Positions 14,909-22,691 of a DNA stretch of 35,049 nucleotides are shown here, in pieces. Source of the DNA: Galbitalea sp036491035. Lineage in GTDB: Bacteria > Actinomycetota > Actinomycetes > Actinomycetales > Microbacteriaceae. Below the pieces are notes generated by a model, which was not told the origin of the DNA, did no database searches, and was given only the letters and a program-made list of their open reading frames with translations. The DNA lies in contig DASXCU010000028.1 in the NCBI GenBank assembly GCA_036491035.1, forward strand, positions 1-35,049, read 5' to 3'. A program made the translations under genes and the position numbers. Positions within the stretch are counted from its first letter, which is position 1. Each line of letters begins with the position of its first letter.

Positions 14909-15655
14909 CTACCTCGTCGCGGTGAGGATGCGCGAACTCATCCACGGTCCCGACCACCACATCCGCCATCCGGCCGGTGCGTCGGAGGTGGGGGTGATAC
15001 CCAGCGAATCGAGCGACTTCCGGTACTCGCTCACCTTCGAGATATCGACGATCAGCAGGCGGCCGCCGGGCTTCAGCACGCGGATCGCCTCGGTGATGGC
15101 GGCGGCGCGGCCCTCCCTGGACGGAACGTTGTGAATTGAGAGGCTCGCGGTCGCGAGGTCGAAGGTGTTGTCAGCGAACGGCAGTTTGGTCATGTCGCCG
15201 GTCTCGAGCATCACGCGGCCCTCGACGCCGTTGAGTTCCAGGTTGGACTCCGTGGCGACCGTGTTGTTGCCAGACTGGTCGACACTCCGCCACAGGTCGA
15301 TCCCGGTCACGGAGCCGCGCGGCAGTCGAAGCGCCAGCGCGACGGTGACGGCGCCGCGACCGCATCCGATATCGAGCGCGTCCTCAGTGCCCAGAAGGCT
15401 CGCTCGGTCGAGCACCTCGGACCAGACCTGGAACTTGCCGCGGAACGTGCTGTTGAGGTAGAGCGAGCCACCGACGATCCACACGATCGCGCCGCCGAAG
15501 AAGTAGATCAGGCTGACGACATACCAGACGTTGAAGCCGTCCCACAGGTTGATGATGCCGGCCGCCAGGAACAACGCGCCAAGGCCGTACCAGAGCCACG
15601 GCACCCAGGGTGCGTCGACGCCGTACTTACCGGGGATGCGCGCAGGGGTGGCCAT
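14909..15655 (-). CDS. Membrane-anchored SAM-dependent methyltransferase
   Basis: The 248-residue protein begins with two hydrophobic helices (about 17-37, VPWLWYGLGALFLAAGIINL; and 43-66, VWYVVSLIYFFGGAIVWIVGG). A class I methyltransferase domain follows, with motif I DIGCGRG (95-101), acidic GIDLW after beta-2, TGDMTKLPFADNTFDLATAS and LKPGGRLLIVDI. The product is therefore a membrane-tethered methyltransferase, possibly acting on a lipid or quinone-type substrate. Short anchored methyltransferases of this layout are uncharacterised as far as I know. TAGCGT 6 nt before the ATG suggests its own leaderless promoter, although the FBP gene ends 24 bp upstream on the same strand and cotranscription is possible. 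Confidence 0.88.
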   Translation of the reverse strand: MATPARIPGKYGVDAPWVPWLWYGLGALFLAAGIINLWDGFNVWYVVSLIYFFGGAIVWIVGGSLYLNSTFRGKFQVWSEVLDRASLLGTEDALDIGCGRGAVTVALALRLPRGSVTGIDLWRSVDQSGNNTVATESNLELNGVEGRVMLETGDMTKLPFADNTFDLATASLSIHNVPSREGRAAAITEAIRVLKPGGRLLIVDISKVSEYRKSLDSLGITPTSDAPAGWRMWWSGPWMSSRILTATR

Positions 15656-15661
15656 GATCCG

Positions 15662-15667
15662 ACGCTA
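15662..15667 (-). promoter_or_regulatory. Candidate -10 element of a leaderless promoter
   Basis: TAGCGT on the minus strand ends 6 nt before the ATG at 15655, as at 404 and 7930. It lies in the 24-bp gap after the FBP gene. Confidence 0.5.
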
Positions 15668-15679
15668 CCGCCTGTCCTG

Positions 15680-16174
15680 CTAGTTCGCGGGCAACAGTTC
15701 TTGGGTGAAGTTGTCGAGGCGTGACAGCAGTCCGGAGCGACGTTCGTTGACGGCGTCGGACGGGCTGGGCTGAAGGTCCGACGGCGGCGGCACGATGCGG
15801 ATGATCGTCGAGCACGACAGGTCGGAGCAGATGTAGGTGCCGATGGTGTTGCCATCGAGGCCCGCCTGACCGGCTTTCGGAACAGTAAACAGCGAGACCT
15901 GGCTGCCGGGCTGGTGAGTTCGGCAGAGCGAGCACATCGCCGAGATGCTGCGCGACAGGCTCGACGATGCGGAGCGAAGGAGAATGCCGAACGGCTTCCC
16001 CTCGCGCCAGTAGACGATGTACCCGCGCTGGGCGAACGTCGGGTCGAGCCAGCCGAGGTACTCGCGATCGGCCCACACGGTCTCGTGAAGCCCGGGGAGT
16101 GGCATCCGAAGGATGGCGTCGTTCGACGCGTTCACGAAGGACGACCGGATCTGGTCTTCGCTGAGCGGCTCCAT
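15680..16174 (-). CDS. FBP-domain (FusB-like, EF-G-binding) zinc-finger protein
   Basis: The 164-residue product ends in the treble-clef zinc finger typical of FBP/FusB proteins: C81-SL-C84, then SLF and AGQAGLDGNTIGTYIC (C116) with C121 as fourth ligand. The N-terminal half (residues 1-75, with VWADREYLGWLDP and GYIVYWREGKPFGILLR) matches the actinobacterial FBP version rather than a full FusB. FusB proteins bind elongation factor G and rescue ribosomes stalled by fusidic acid; whether this shorter protein does so is inference. It lies 7 nt after the aldo/keto reductase and 24 nt before the methyltransferase, on the same strand. A weak AGCCGG is the only ribosome-site candidate, consistent with coupling to the upstream gene. 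Confidence 0.85.
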   Translation of the reverse strand: MEPLSEDQIRSSFVNASNDAILRMPLPGLHETVWADREYLGWLDPTFAQRGYIVYWREGKPFGILLRSASSSLSRSISAMCSLCRTHQPGSQVSLFTVPKAGQAGLDGNTIGTYICSDLSCSTIIRIVPPPSDLQPSPSDAVNERRSGLLSRLDNFTQELLPAN

Positions 16175-16181
16175 CCGGCTT

Positions 16182-17159
16182 TTAGAATCCCTCGATCTCG
16201 TGCGGAACGTAGTGCTGCTCGAGCTGTGTCAGTTCTTCGTCGGTGAGGACGAGCTCGACCGCGGCCACGGCATCCTCGAGATGGTTGGGCTTCGTCGCAC
16301 CGACGATCGGTGCCGTGACCGCGTCCTGCTGTGCGACCCACGCCAGGGCGATCCGCGCGCGCGGTACGCCGCGAGCCTCCGCGACCGCGGTAACCGCATC
16401 CACGATGTTCTTGTCCGAGTCTTCGGTCTGCCGGTACAGCGTCTGGCCGAAAGCATCGTTCTCACTACGACCGGTGGTGGTGTCCCACGGGCGCGTGAGC
16501 ATCCCGCGTGCCAGCGGGCTCCACGGGATGACACCGACTCCGCTATCGAGGCAGAGCGGGTGCATCTCGCGCTCCTCCTCGCGGTTGAGAAGGTTGTACT
16601 GGTCCTGCATGGAAACGAATCGCGTCCAGCCGTTCAGGTCTGCTGCGTACTGCATCTTCGAGAACTGCCAGGCATACATCGAAGATGCGCCGACGTAGCG
16701 CGCCTTGCCCGCGCGCACGACGTCGTGCAGCGCCTCCATGGTTTCCTCGACCGGAACCTTCGGATCGAAGCGATGGATCTGGTACAGGTCGATGTAGTCA
16801 GTACCGAGACGCTTCAGCGAAGCATCCACCTCGTTCAGGATGGCCTTGCGCGAAAGCCCTCCGCCGTACGGTCCCGGACGCATCACACCCTGCACCTTCG
16901 TCGCGATGACGACGTCCTCGCGGCTCGCGAATTCCCGCAGCAGCGTCCCGGTGATCTCCTCGCTCGAGCCGAGCGAATAGACGTTCGCGGTGTCGAACGT
17001 CGTGATGCCGAGCTCGATCGCCTGCTTGAAGAACGGCCGCGAGTCGTCGAGTCCGACGCTCCACGCGTGGTTGCCGCGCTTCGGATCGCCGTATGACATG
17101 CAGCCGAGAATGACGGCCGAGACCTGAAGACCGCTGTCGCCGAGGGGAAGAGTTTCCAT
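16182..17159 (-). CDS. Aldo/keto reductase
   Basis: The 325-residue protein is a (beta/alpha)8 NADPH-dependent oxidoreductase with the complete catalytic tetrad: D56 and Y61 (FDTANVYSLGSSEE), K88 (VVIATKVQG) and H129 (DLYQIHRFD). The C-terminal cofactor-binding region APIVGATKPNHLEDAV is of the type seen in the YajO/IolS-like branch that often reduces aldehydes and ketones. The true substrate is unknown. GGAGGA abuts the ATG, too close for normal Shine-Dalgarno use, while TAGGCT stands 6 nt before the ATG, so the message may be leaderless. It is the first gene of a short minus-strand run with the FBP protein and perhaps the methyltransferase, and is divergent from the NPPF methyltransferase gene. 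Confidence 0.93.
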   Translation of the reverse strand: METLPLGDSGLQVSAVILGCMSYGDPKRGNHAWSVGLDDSRPFFKQAIELGITTFDTANVYSLGSSEEITGTLLREFASREDVVIATKVQGVMRPGPYGGGLSRKAILNEVDASLKRLGTDYIDLYQIHRFDPKVPVEETMEALHDVVRAGKARYVGASSMYAWQFSKMQYAADLNGWTRFVSMQDQYNLLNREEEREMHPLCLDSGVGVIPWSPLARGMLTRPWDTTTGRSENDAFGQTLYRQTEDSDKNIVDAVTAVAEARGVPRARIALAWVAQQDAVTAPIVGATKPNHLEDAVAAVELVLTDEELTQLEQHYVPHEIEGF

Positions 17160-17165
17160 TCCTCC

Positions 17166-17171
17166 AGCCTA
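17166..17171 (-). promoter_or_regulatory. Candidate -10 element of a leaderless promoter
   Basis: TAGGCT on the minus strand ends 6 nt before the ATG at 17159. The GGAGGA between them would then double as spacer rather than ribosome site. Confidence 0.45.
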
Positions 17172-17190
17172 GACACGATTGAATTGCAGA

Positions 17191-18744
17191 ATGGATGCCC
17201 GACCTCCGCTCGCAGATCACCCCGAGCTGATCGCGCGACTGCGGTTCGACCTTGCCGCAGCGCACTTCACGGTGGAACGGCTCTACGAACTGTTCGGCGC
17301 CGAGGCATCGGCTGCTCTCACCCGCGCTCACCGCGTGCCGGCCCGCCGGGCCCTCGACCTCGTGGTCCAGTTCGACGCCGCCGCCGTGCTCGCCAGACTG
17401 TTCGTGCTGGGGTTGCCCGCGGAGCTCGCGGACGCGGCGCTGGCGTTCCCAACCCTCGAGCTCGAGGGTGCCGTGGCCCTCGGTCTGGTGCGACTCGCCG
17501 CCGCTGCCTGCGAGCCTCTGCTCGACCTTCGGCCGTACTCGTTCACGGACAGCTGGGGCGCGACCGAATGGTGGGTCGCCAGCGACCTCGGCGAACTCGC
17601 TCTCGGCGGCGCCCTCCCGGAGGATCACGTCCTGGGCGTGGGCGGTGCCTCGCTCACGCTGGCGGGGCTGCAGCTTGGACGTTCGGTTTCGACGTCACTC
17701 GACCTCGGGACCGGATGCGGCATCCAGGCGATGCACGCGAGCCGGTTCGCAGGGAGAGTCGTCGCCACCGACATCTCGCGTAGGGCGATCGAGTACGCGA
17801 GCTTCAACGCCTTGCTCAACGCGATCCCGAACATCGAGTTCCGGGTGGGCGACATGTTCGAACCGGTGGCCGGCGAGCGGTTCGATTACTTGGTCACCAA
17901 TCCGCCATTCGTGATCACGCCGAGGATCGATGGAGTGCCGACGTACGAGTACCGCGACGGTGGTCGGGTCGGCGACGCTATCGTCGCGGATGTGGTCGCG
18001 GGTGCCGCTGCTCACCTACGCCCGGGCGGGGTCGCGCAGTTTCTCGGCAACTGGGAGTATCGCGAGGGCGAAGACGGTCTCGATCGCATCGGCGGCTGGA
18101 TCGACGCCGCCGGTCTCGATGGCTGGGTCATCGAGCGGGAGCGGCAGGATGCTCCGCTCTACGCGCAGACGTGGATCCGGGATGGTGGAACCCGCGCCGG
18201 CGAACAGTCCGACCGACTCGAGGCGGCGTGGCTCGACGACTTCGAGGCCCGGGCTGTCACTGCCGTCGGGTTCGGGTATGTGCTCCTGCGGTCCCGAGAG
18301 GCTCGACCCGACCGTGCTGCTGGGCAAGCGCCGCTGCGTCGACTGGAGCGGCTCGACGGCGCCGTTGCCGACGGACTGGGCGCGCAGCTCGCCGCATCCC
18401 TCGACGCATTCGACTGGCAGGCGGCCGCGGGCGACGACGCGTTCGCCGCGACCCGGCTCGTCGTCGCCCCCGATGTGACGGAGGAGCGGCACTACTGGCC
18501 GGGGGACGAGCACCCCGCCGTCATGAACCTGAAGCAGGGTGGGGGCTTCGCTCGAAGCTATCCGCTCGGGACGGCTCTCGCCGCGGTAGTCGGAGCCTGC
18601 GACGGTGAGCTCAGCATCGCCGTCATCTGCGCTGCGGTCGCCGAGCTGCTCGAGGTGGACGAACGCGAACTGCTCGCGGAGGTACTCCCGAGCCTGCGCG
18701 AGTTCGTGATCGTCGGAATCCTGGGCAGGGCGGACCAGCCGTGA
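17191..18744 (+). CDS. N5-glutamine/N6-adenine-type (NPPF) methyltransferase, two-domain
   Basis: The 517-residue product has a helical N-terminal domain (about 10-110), then a class I methyltransferase core with DLGTGCG (171-177), VVATDISRRAIEYA and the NPPF motif (237-240, in YLVTNPPFVITP). NPPF marks enzymes that methylate a planar amide or amine nitrogen, such as HemK/PrmC or rRNA adenine/guanine methyltransferases. A long C-terminal extension of about 200 residues (380-517) ends in winged-helix-like segments. This layout fits a conserved actinobacterial family of unknown substrate; rRNA or a protein glutamine is possible. I chose the ATG at 17191 over a TTG four codons earlier. The permease gene follows after 16 nt, so both may share a transcript. 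Confidence 0.88.
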   Translation: MDARPPLADHPELIARLRFDLAAAHFTVERLYELFGAEASAALTRAHRVPARRALDLVVQFDAAAVLARLFVLGLPAELADAALAFPTLELEGAVALGLVRLAAAACEPLLDLRPYSFTDSWGATEWWVASDLGELALGGALPEDHVLGVGGASLTLAGLQLGRSVSTSLDLGTGCGIQAMHASRFAGRVVATDISRRAIEYASFNALLNAIPNIEFRVGDMFEPVAGERFDYLVTNPPFVITPRIDGVPTYEYRDGGRVGDAIVADVVAGAAAHLRPGGVAQFLGNWEYREGEDGLDRIGGWIDAAGLDGWVIERERQDAPLYAQTWIRDGGTRAGEQSDRLEAAWLDDFEARAVTAVGFGYVLLRSREARPDRAAGQAPLRRLERLDGAVADGLGAQLAASLDAFDWQAAAGDDAFAATRLVVAPDVTEERHYWPGDEHPAVMNLKQGGGFARSYPLGTALAAVVGACDGELSIAVICAAVAELLEVDERELLAEVLPSLREFVIVGILGRADQP

Positions 18745-18760
18745 CCGATCGGGGCTCGCA

Positions 18761-19507
18761 GTGCTAGCGACCGTCCTGCCCGTCGTCGTCGCGATCGCCG
18801 TCCTGTCTGCGGTGGCGCTCGCGATCGTGTGGGGCCTTCGACTCGAGAAGCCCTACCTGCAACCGATCGCCATCCTGCGGGCGGTGCTGCAGCTGGCAGT
18901 GCTCACGATCATCCTGGCGGGCGTTCTTTCGAATGGTTGGTGGGTCGCGCTGTTCCTCGTCGTCATGGTCGGTGCCGCAACCTGGGTGGTGGTGCGTCGT
19001 CTCGCCCTCGGATGGAGCCAGGCGCCGGTTATCGCGGGCATCATTGTCGTCGCGTGCGCGGTGCCCGCCACGATCGTCTTCGTGACGGGCGCGGTGGACT
19101 TCAGCCCGCGCTATGTGCTCGCGGTCGGCGGCATCATCGTCGGCAATGCGATGACGGTCAACACCCTGATGGGCCGCTCGCTCGCGGCCGGATTCGTATC
19201 CCAGCGTGACGAGATCGAGGGCTGGCTGGCGCTCGGCGCGACACCCAGGACCGCTTCGATCCGAAGCGTGCGACTGGCGGCGTCGACGGCACTCATCCCG
19301 TCGACGGACCAGACGCGCACGACCGGGATCGTCACGCTGCCGGGGGCGTTCGTCGGCGCGATCTTCGCGGGCGCGTCGGTCCTCGTCGCGGCAGAGTTCC
19401 AGCTGCTCGTGCTGGCCTCGATCCTGGTGACCGGCGCAATCTCGGTGGCGCTGCTGTCCTGGCGCTACGGAGCGCCCACGGTCATACCGATCGGGACGCT
19501 CCGCTAG
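18761..19507 (+). CDS. FetB-like (UPF0014) ABC transporter permease, ATPase partner absent
   Basis: The 248-residue protein has about seven membrane helices and the UPF0014/FetB signature region: GNAMTVNTLMGRSLAAGF, then EIEGWLALGATPRTASIRSVRLAASTALIP and TGIVTLPGAFVGAIFAGASVLVAAEFQ. In E. coli FetB pairs with the ATPase FetA to export iron; the coupling helix here would be around EIEGWLALGATP. No ATP-binding gene lies within this window near it, so its ATPase must be encoded elsewhere or lost. GTG at 18761 is the only start in frame near the helix, with a weak ribosome site. Its stop shares a CTAG palindrome with the convergent COG4705 gene. Confidence 0.85.
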   Translation: MLATVLPVVVAIAVLSAVALAIVWGLRLEKPYLQPIAILRAVLQLAVLTIILAGVLSNGWWVALFLVVMVGAATWVVVRRLALGWSQAPVIAGIIVVACAVPATIVFVTGAVDFSPRYVLAVGGIIVGNAMTVNTLMGRSLAAGFVSQRDEIEGWLALGATPRTASIRSVRLAASTALIPSTDQTRTTGIVTLPGAFVGAIFAGASVLVAAEFQLLVLASILVTGAISVALLSWRYGAPTVIPIGTLR

Positions 19508-20265
19508 CCAGAACGCCAAGCCGCGAGGCGTCGCGACGTACCGAGGTAGATGACGAATGCGACGATGACGAGCGTCAGCCCGAGGCTTACTGGACCGGTG
19601 CCCCAGCCGAGTCCGCCCCGACCGCCGGGGAACGCCATCCAGTCGGCGAAGGACGCGCCGAGCGGGCGAGTGGTGACGTAGGCGAACCAGAACGCGACGA
19701 CGCCGTTCAGGTGGAGCTTCCACCAGGCGAGGGCCGGAATCGCGATCACGACCGCGAACAGGATGCCGGATCCGAGGAAACCCAGGTGCAGGCTCGTCGC
19801 GGTGAAATCGCCGGCCGCCGTGCCGAGTGCGAACGTGCTCAACACCGTGGCCCAGTAGAAGAGCTCCCGTCTGCGCGTGACGATGCTGTGGATCGAGAGC
19901 GTGCGTTCGACCCGGTGCCAGAGCACGAACAGCACCGCGAGCACGACCGCGAAGAACGCGGTCGAGACCACGTACGGGATGCAGAACCCCACATGGAGGA
20001 CGTCCGCGCACATCGTTCCGAAGACGCTGACCATTACGACGGCGAACCAGTAGACGCCCGCCAGATAGCGACGAACCCGGAACTGAAGCAGCAGGGCGGC
20101 GGCGAAGACAACGGCACCGATGCCGATCGCGAGCGGCGGCCCGAGCGTCTGCACCAGATAGTCGGATGTCGCCTCGCCCATGCCCGTCGTGAGCACCTTC
20201 GTGATCCAGAACGCGATCGTGATCTCCGGCACCTTGCGCAGGAGCGGCGTCGAAGCGTCGGGCAT
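19504..20265 (-). CDS. COG4705-family integral membrane protein
   Basis: The 253-residue protein carries the duplicated COG4705 signature. The first copy is KVPEITIAFWITKVLTTGMGEATSDYL (about 11-37). The second half opens with RRELFYWATVLSTFALGTAAGDFTA, and each half contributes four or so membrane helices. The repeated TK-x5-GE-x2-SD and T-x2-LGTA-x2-D motifs put polar residues inside the membrane and suggest transport or channel function, but the family is uncharacterised. I see no Shine-Dalgarno; CAGGGT lies 6 nt before the ATG, one base away from the leaderless -10 pattern. Its stop overlaps the FetB stop in a CTAG. Confidence 0.88.
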   Translation of the reverse strand: MPDASTPLLRKVPEITIAFWITKVLTTGMGEATSDYLVQTLGPPLAIGIGAVVFAAALLLQFRVRRYLAGVYWFAVVMVSVFGTMCADVLHVGFCIPYVVSTAFFAVVLAVLFVLWHRVERTLSIHSIVTRRRELFYWATVLSTFALGTAAGDFTATSLHLGFLGSGILFAVVIAIPALAWWKLHLNGVVAFWFAYVTTRPLGASFADWMAFPGGRGGLGWGTGPVSLGLTLVIVAFVIYLGTSRRLAAWRSG

Positions 20266-20341
20266 GGGTTAACCCTGCCGGACGCCGAACCCGTCCTTCG
20301 ACCGTTTACCGGAGCCTGTGCGGTTTCTCAGGCTTCGCGGG

Positions 20342-21691
20342 TCAGGCCGCTTTGCGTTCCTGGCCGGCGTGGCGAACGATGGCGACGCGCGGCGAGCGAC
20401 CTTCCAGCGTGACGCTGAGCTTCAGCTGGTGCTTCCGCGCGAGATGGATGCCGATGATGACCGCGACGATCGCGGGCACCAGTCCCGACACGGCCATCCC
20501 GACGGACACACCGAACGTTGAGACGATCCAGCCCATGATGGGTCCGCCGATGGCCTGCCCCCCGAGCAGCATCAGCACGTAGATCGACATCACTCGCCCA
20601 CGGATGCCGACGTTCGACGACATCTGCACCAGCGAGTTCGCCGCAGTAATGAACAGTAGGTTCGCGACGCCCAGCGCGACGAGTGTCACGCCGAAGGCGA
20701 TCTCATTCGGCATGATCGAGCCGAGCGCCTGCAGCACGCCCCACAGCGCGCCCATGATCACCACGGTGCGCAGCCGTACTCCGGTGCGTCGAGTCGAGAG
20801 CAGCCCCCCGGTCAGCGCACCCGCGGCGATCAGGGTGTTGAAGAGTCCGTACCCGGCCGCGCCGACCTTGAACGTGTCGTTGGCGTAGGCCGCGAGGATC
20901 ACCGGCGTCGTGAGCGCGAACACGGAGAGCACGGCGACCATCACGATCGGCCACAGGATCGTCGGCTTGCCCACCACATACCGCAGACCCTGTTTGAGCT
21001 GGCCCTTCTCGCGTGGCATCGGCGTGCTCCGCACGAGGGTCGACTTCTTGAGAGCCGCCAGCGTCAGCACGGTCACAACGCAGGTCACGGCGTTGATCGC
21101 GAACGCCCATCCGGCGCCGACCGCGGTCAGCAGGATGCCGGCGATCGCGGGTCCGATGAGTCCGCCGAGCTGGAACACCGACGAGTTGATGCTGATGGCA
21201 TTGCGAAGGTTTCGGGGGCCGACCAGCTCGTTGACGAACACCTGGCGGGTCGGGTTGTCGACGACGGTGACGAGACCGACGACGAACGCGATCGCCCACA
21301 CGTGCCAGACCTGGATCGAGTGGGTGAGAGCGAGGACGGCGAGAACGGTTGCGAGCACGCCGACCGTGCCCTGGGTAAGCATGAGGAGCATTCGTTTCGA
21401 GTAGCGGTCGACGATCAGGCCGCCGTAGAGCCCGAACAGGAGCATCGGGGTGAACTGCATCGCGACGGTTACGCCGACCGCGGCGACGCTGTGGGACAGG
21501 GTGAGGACCAGCCAGTCCTGGGCGATGCGTTGCATCCAGGTGCCCGACATCGCGAGGATGTTGGAGATCGTGAACAGTCGGAAGTTCGGCACGCGCAGCG
21601 AGGTGAAACTCTGGCTCCACGGCGTTCGGCCGGTGATGACCGGCATGGGTTCGGTGGGCGGAAACGCGGACGTGGTTGATGCGGCGGTCAC
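20342..21691 (-). CDS. MFS exporter of the DHA3/MFS_3 type
   Basis: The 449-residue product is a 12-helix MFS protein of the enterobactin/macrolide-exporter-like branch. The opening FTSLRVPNFRLFTISNILAMSGTWMQRIAQDWLV is typical, followed by LIVDRYSKRMLLMLTQ (motif A region), DNPTRQVFVNELVG with an Asn/Arg cluster, and a second-half GGLLSTRRTGVRLR. Such proteins usually expel drugs or siderophores by proton antiport. GTG at 21691 with AGGGA upstream is the best start; codons further upstream give an Arg/Pro-rich leader that is not family-like. It is divergent from the LysR gene, whose product may regulate it. The cytoplasmic tail is basic (GQERKAA). Confidence 0.9.
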   Translation of the reverse strand: MTAASTTSAFPPTEPMPVITGRTPWSQSFTSLRVPNFRLFTISNILAMSGTWMQRIAQDWLVLTLSHSVAAVGVTVAMQFTPMLLFGLYGGLIVDRYSKRMLLMLTQGTVGVLATVLAVLALTHSIQVWHVWAIAFVVGLVTVVDNPTRQVFVNELVGPRNLRNAISINSSVFQLGGLIGPAIAGILLTAVGAGWAFAINAVTCVVTVLTLAALKKSTLVRSTPMPREKGQLKQGLRYVVGKPTILWPIVMVAVLSVFALTTPVILAAYANDTFKVGAAGYGLFNTLIAAGALTGGLLSTRRTGVRLRTVVIMGALWGVLQALGSIMPNEIAFGVTLVALGVANLLFITAANSLVQMSSNVGIRGRVMSIYVLMLLGGQAIGGPIMGWIVSTFGVSVGMAVSGLVPAIVAVIIGIHLARKHQLKLSVTLEGRSPRVAIVRHAGQERKAA

Positions 21692-21790
21692 GAAGAAGAT
21701 CCCTGGTGGTTGTGTACGACAGTCAGTTAAGTAGGGGGTCAATCTCCACGGTACTCGCCTCGCCTGCATGCTCCGAGTAAATTGAACCTA

Positions 21791-21805
21791 TATCTGTCAT
21801 TGATA
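21791..21805. promoter_or_regulatory. Possible LysR operator between divergent MFS and LysR genes
   Basis: TATC (21791-21794) and GATA (21802-21805) are inverted arms 7 nt apart in the 131-bp AT-richer gap between the MFS exporter (start 21691) and the LysR gene (start 21823). LysR proteins commonly bind short inverted repeats of the T-N11-A type there; this one is T-N13-A outside and T-N9-A inside, so it is only a candidate. Confidence 0.3.
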
Positions 21806-21822
21806 AACGTAATGAGGCCCAG

Positions 21823-22677
21823 ATGTTCGACCCGGTGTTGCTCAGAACCTTCCTCGCTGTTGCCGACGCCAGCAGCTTCACGAACGCGGGCACGGAACTC
21901 GGCCTCAGCCAGCCCACGGTCAGCCAGCACGTGCGCAAACTCGAGGATGCCGCGGGGCGCGTCCTCATCACCCGCGACACCCGAGATGTCCGGTTGACCG
22001 ACAACGGCGAGGCGATGGCGGGCTTTGCGCGCTCGATCCTGGCCGCTCATGCCGTCGCGACCAGCTACTTCAGCGGATCCGCCATGCGCGGTCGGCTGCG
22101 GTTCGGCGCGGGCGACGACCTGGCGATCACGCAGCTGCCGCGCATCCTTCGTCACTTTCGCCAGTTGTACCCGCAGATCAACCTCGAGCTGACGGTAAGC
22201 CAGACGGGAGCACTCGTGCGTCGACTGCACGGCGGTCATCTCGACCTGATCTTCATCAAGGAGAGTCCGGATGAGAGCGCGGACGGCGTGCGCGTCAGTC
22301 GGGACACGATGGTGTGGATGGGCCACGAGAACATGCTGCTCGACGCCGAACAGCCGGTCCCGATCGTCGCCTATCAGGCGCCGAGCTTCAGCCGCCAAAT
22401 GGGCATCGAGGCGCTCGAGGCGGTGGGGCGCACCTGGCGCATTACCTGCAATTCGCGCGAGGTGAGCGGGTTGCTTGCCGCGGTGCGGGCCGGACTCGGA
22501 GTCGCGGTGTTTCCGCAGACGCTCATCCCCGACGACCTGGTGAAGGTGACGAACAAATTCGAGCTTCCCGCACTCGGGCAGGTGGACTTCACTCTGCTGC
22601 GAAATCCCTCGGCTCCGGCGGAATCGACGGATGCCCTCATCTCGGCGATCCTCGGAAGGGGCCTCGCCCGCGGATAG
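21823..22677 (+). CDS. LysR-family transcriptional regulator
   Basis: The 284-residue protein has the N-terminal LysR helix-turn-helix (residues 1-60, LLRTFLAVADASSFTNAGTELGLSQPTVSQHVRKLED). A type-2 periplasmic-binding-protein-like effector domain follows from about residue 85 (RGRLRFGAGDDLAITQLPRILRHF, then VRAGLGVAVFPQ). A GAGG site stands 7 nt before the ATG. It is divergent from the MFS exporter, the classic arrangement for LysR control of a neighbouring transporter, though no inducer can be read from sequence. It is followed after 14 nt by the DUF3097 gene on the same strand. It ends with two consecutive TAG codons. Confidence 0.93.
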   Translation: MFDPVLLRTFLAVADASSFTNAGTELGLSQPTVSQHVRKLEDAAGRVLITRDTRDVRLTDNGEAMAGFARSILAAHAVATSYFSGSAMRGRLRFGAGDDLAITQLPRILRHFRQLYPQINLELTVSQTGALVRRLHGGHLDLIFIKESPDESADGVRVSRDTMVWMGHENMLLDAEQPVPIVAYQAPSFSRQMGIEALEAVGRTWRITCNSREVSGLLAAVRAGLGVAVFPQTLIPDDLVKVTNKFELPALGQVDFTLLRNPSAPAESTDALISAILGRGLARG

Positions 22678-22691
22678 TAGCCTCGACCTCC

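Noticed and set aside
18764..20011. Minus-strand frame of about 415 codons antisense to the FetB-like gene
   Set aside because: Low-complexity Arg/His/Asp-rich translation with no motif; it is the shadow of two real membrane-protein genes.
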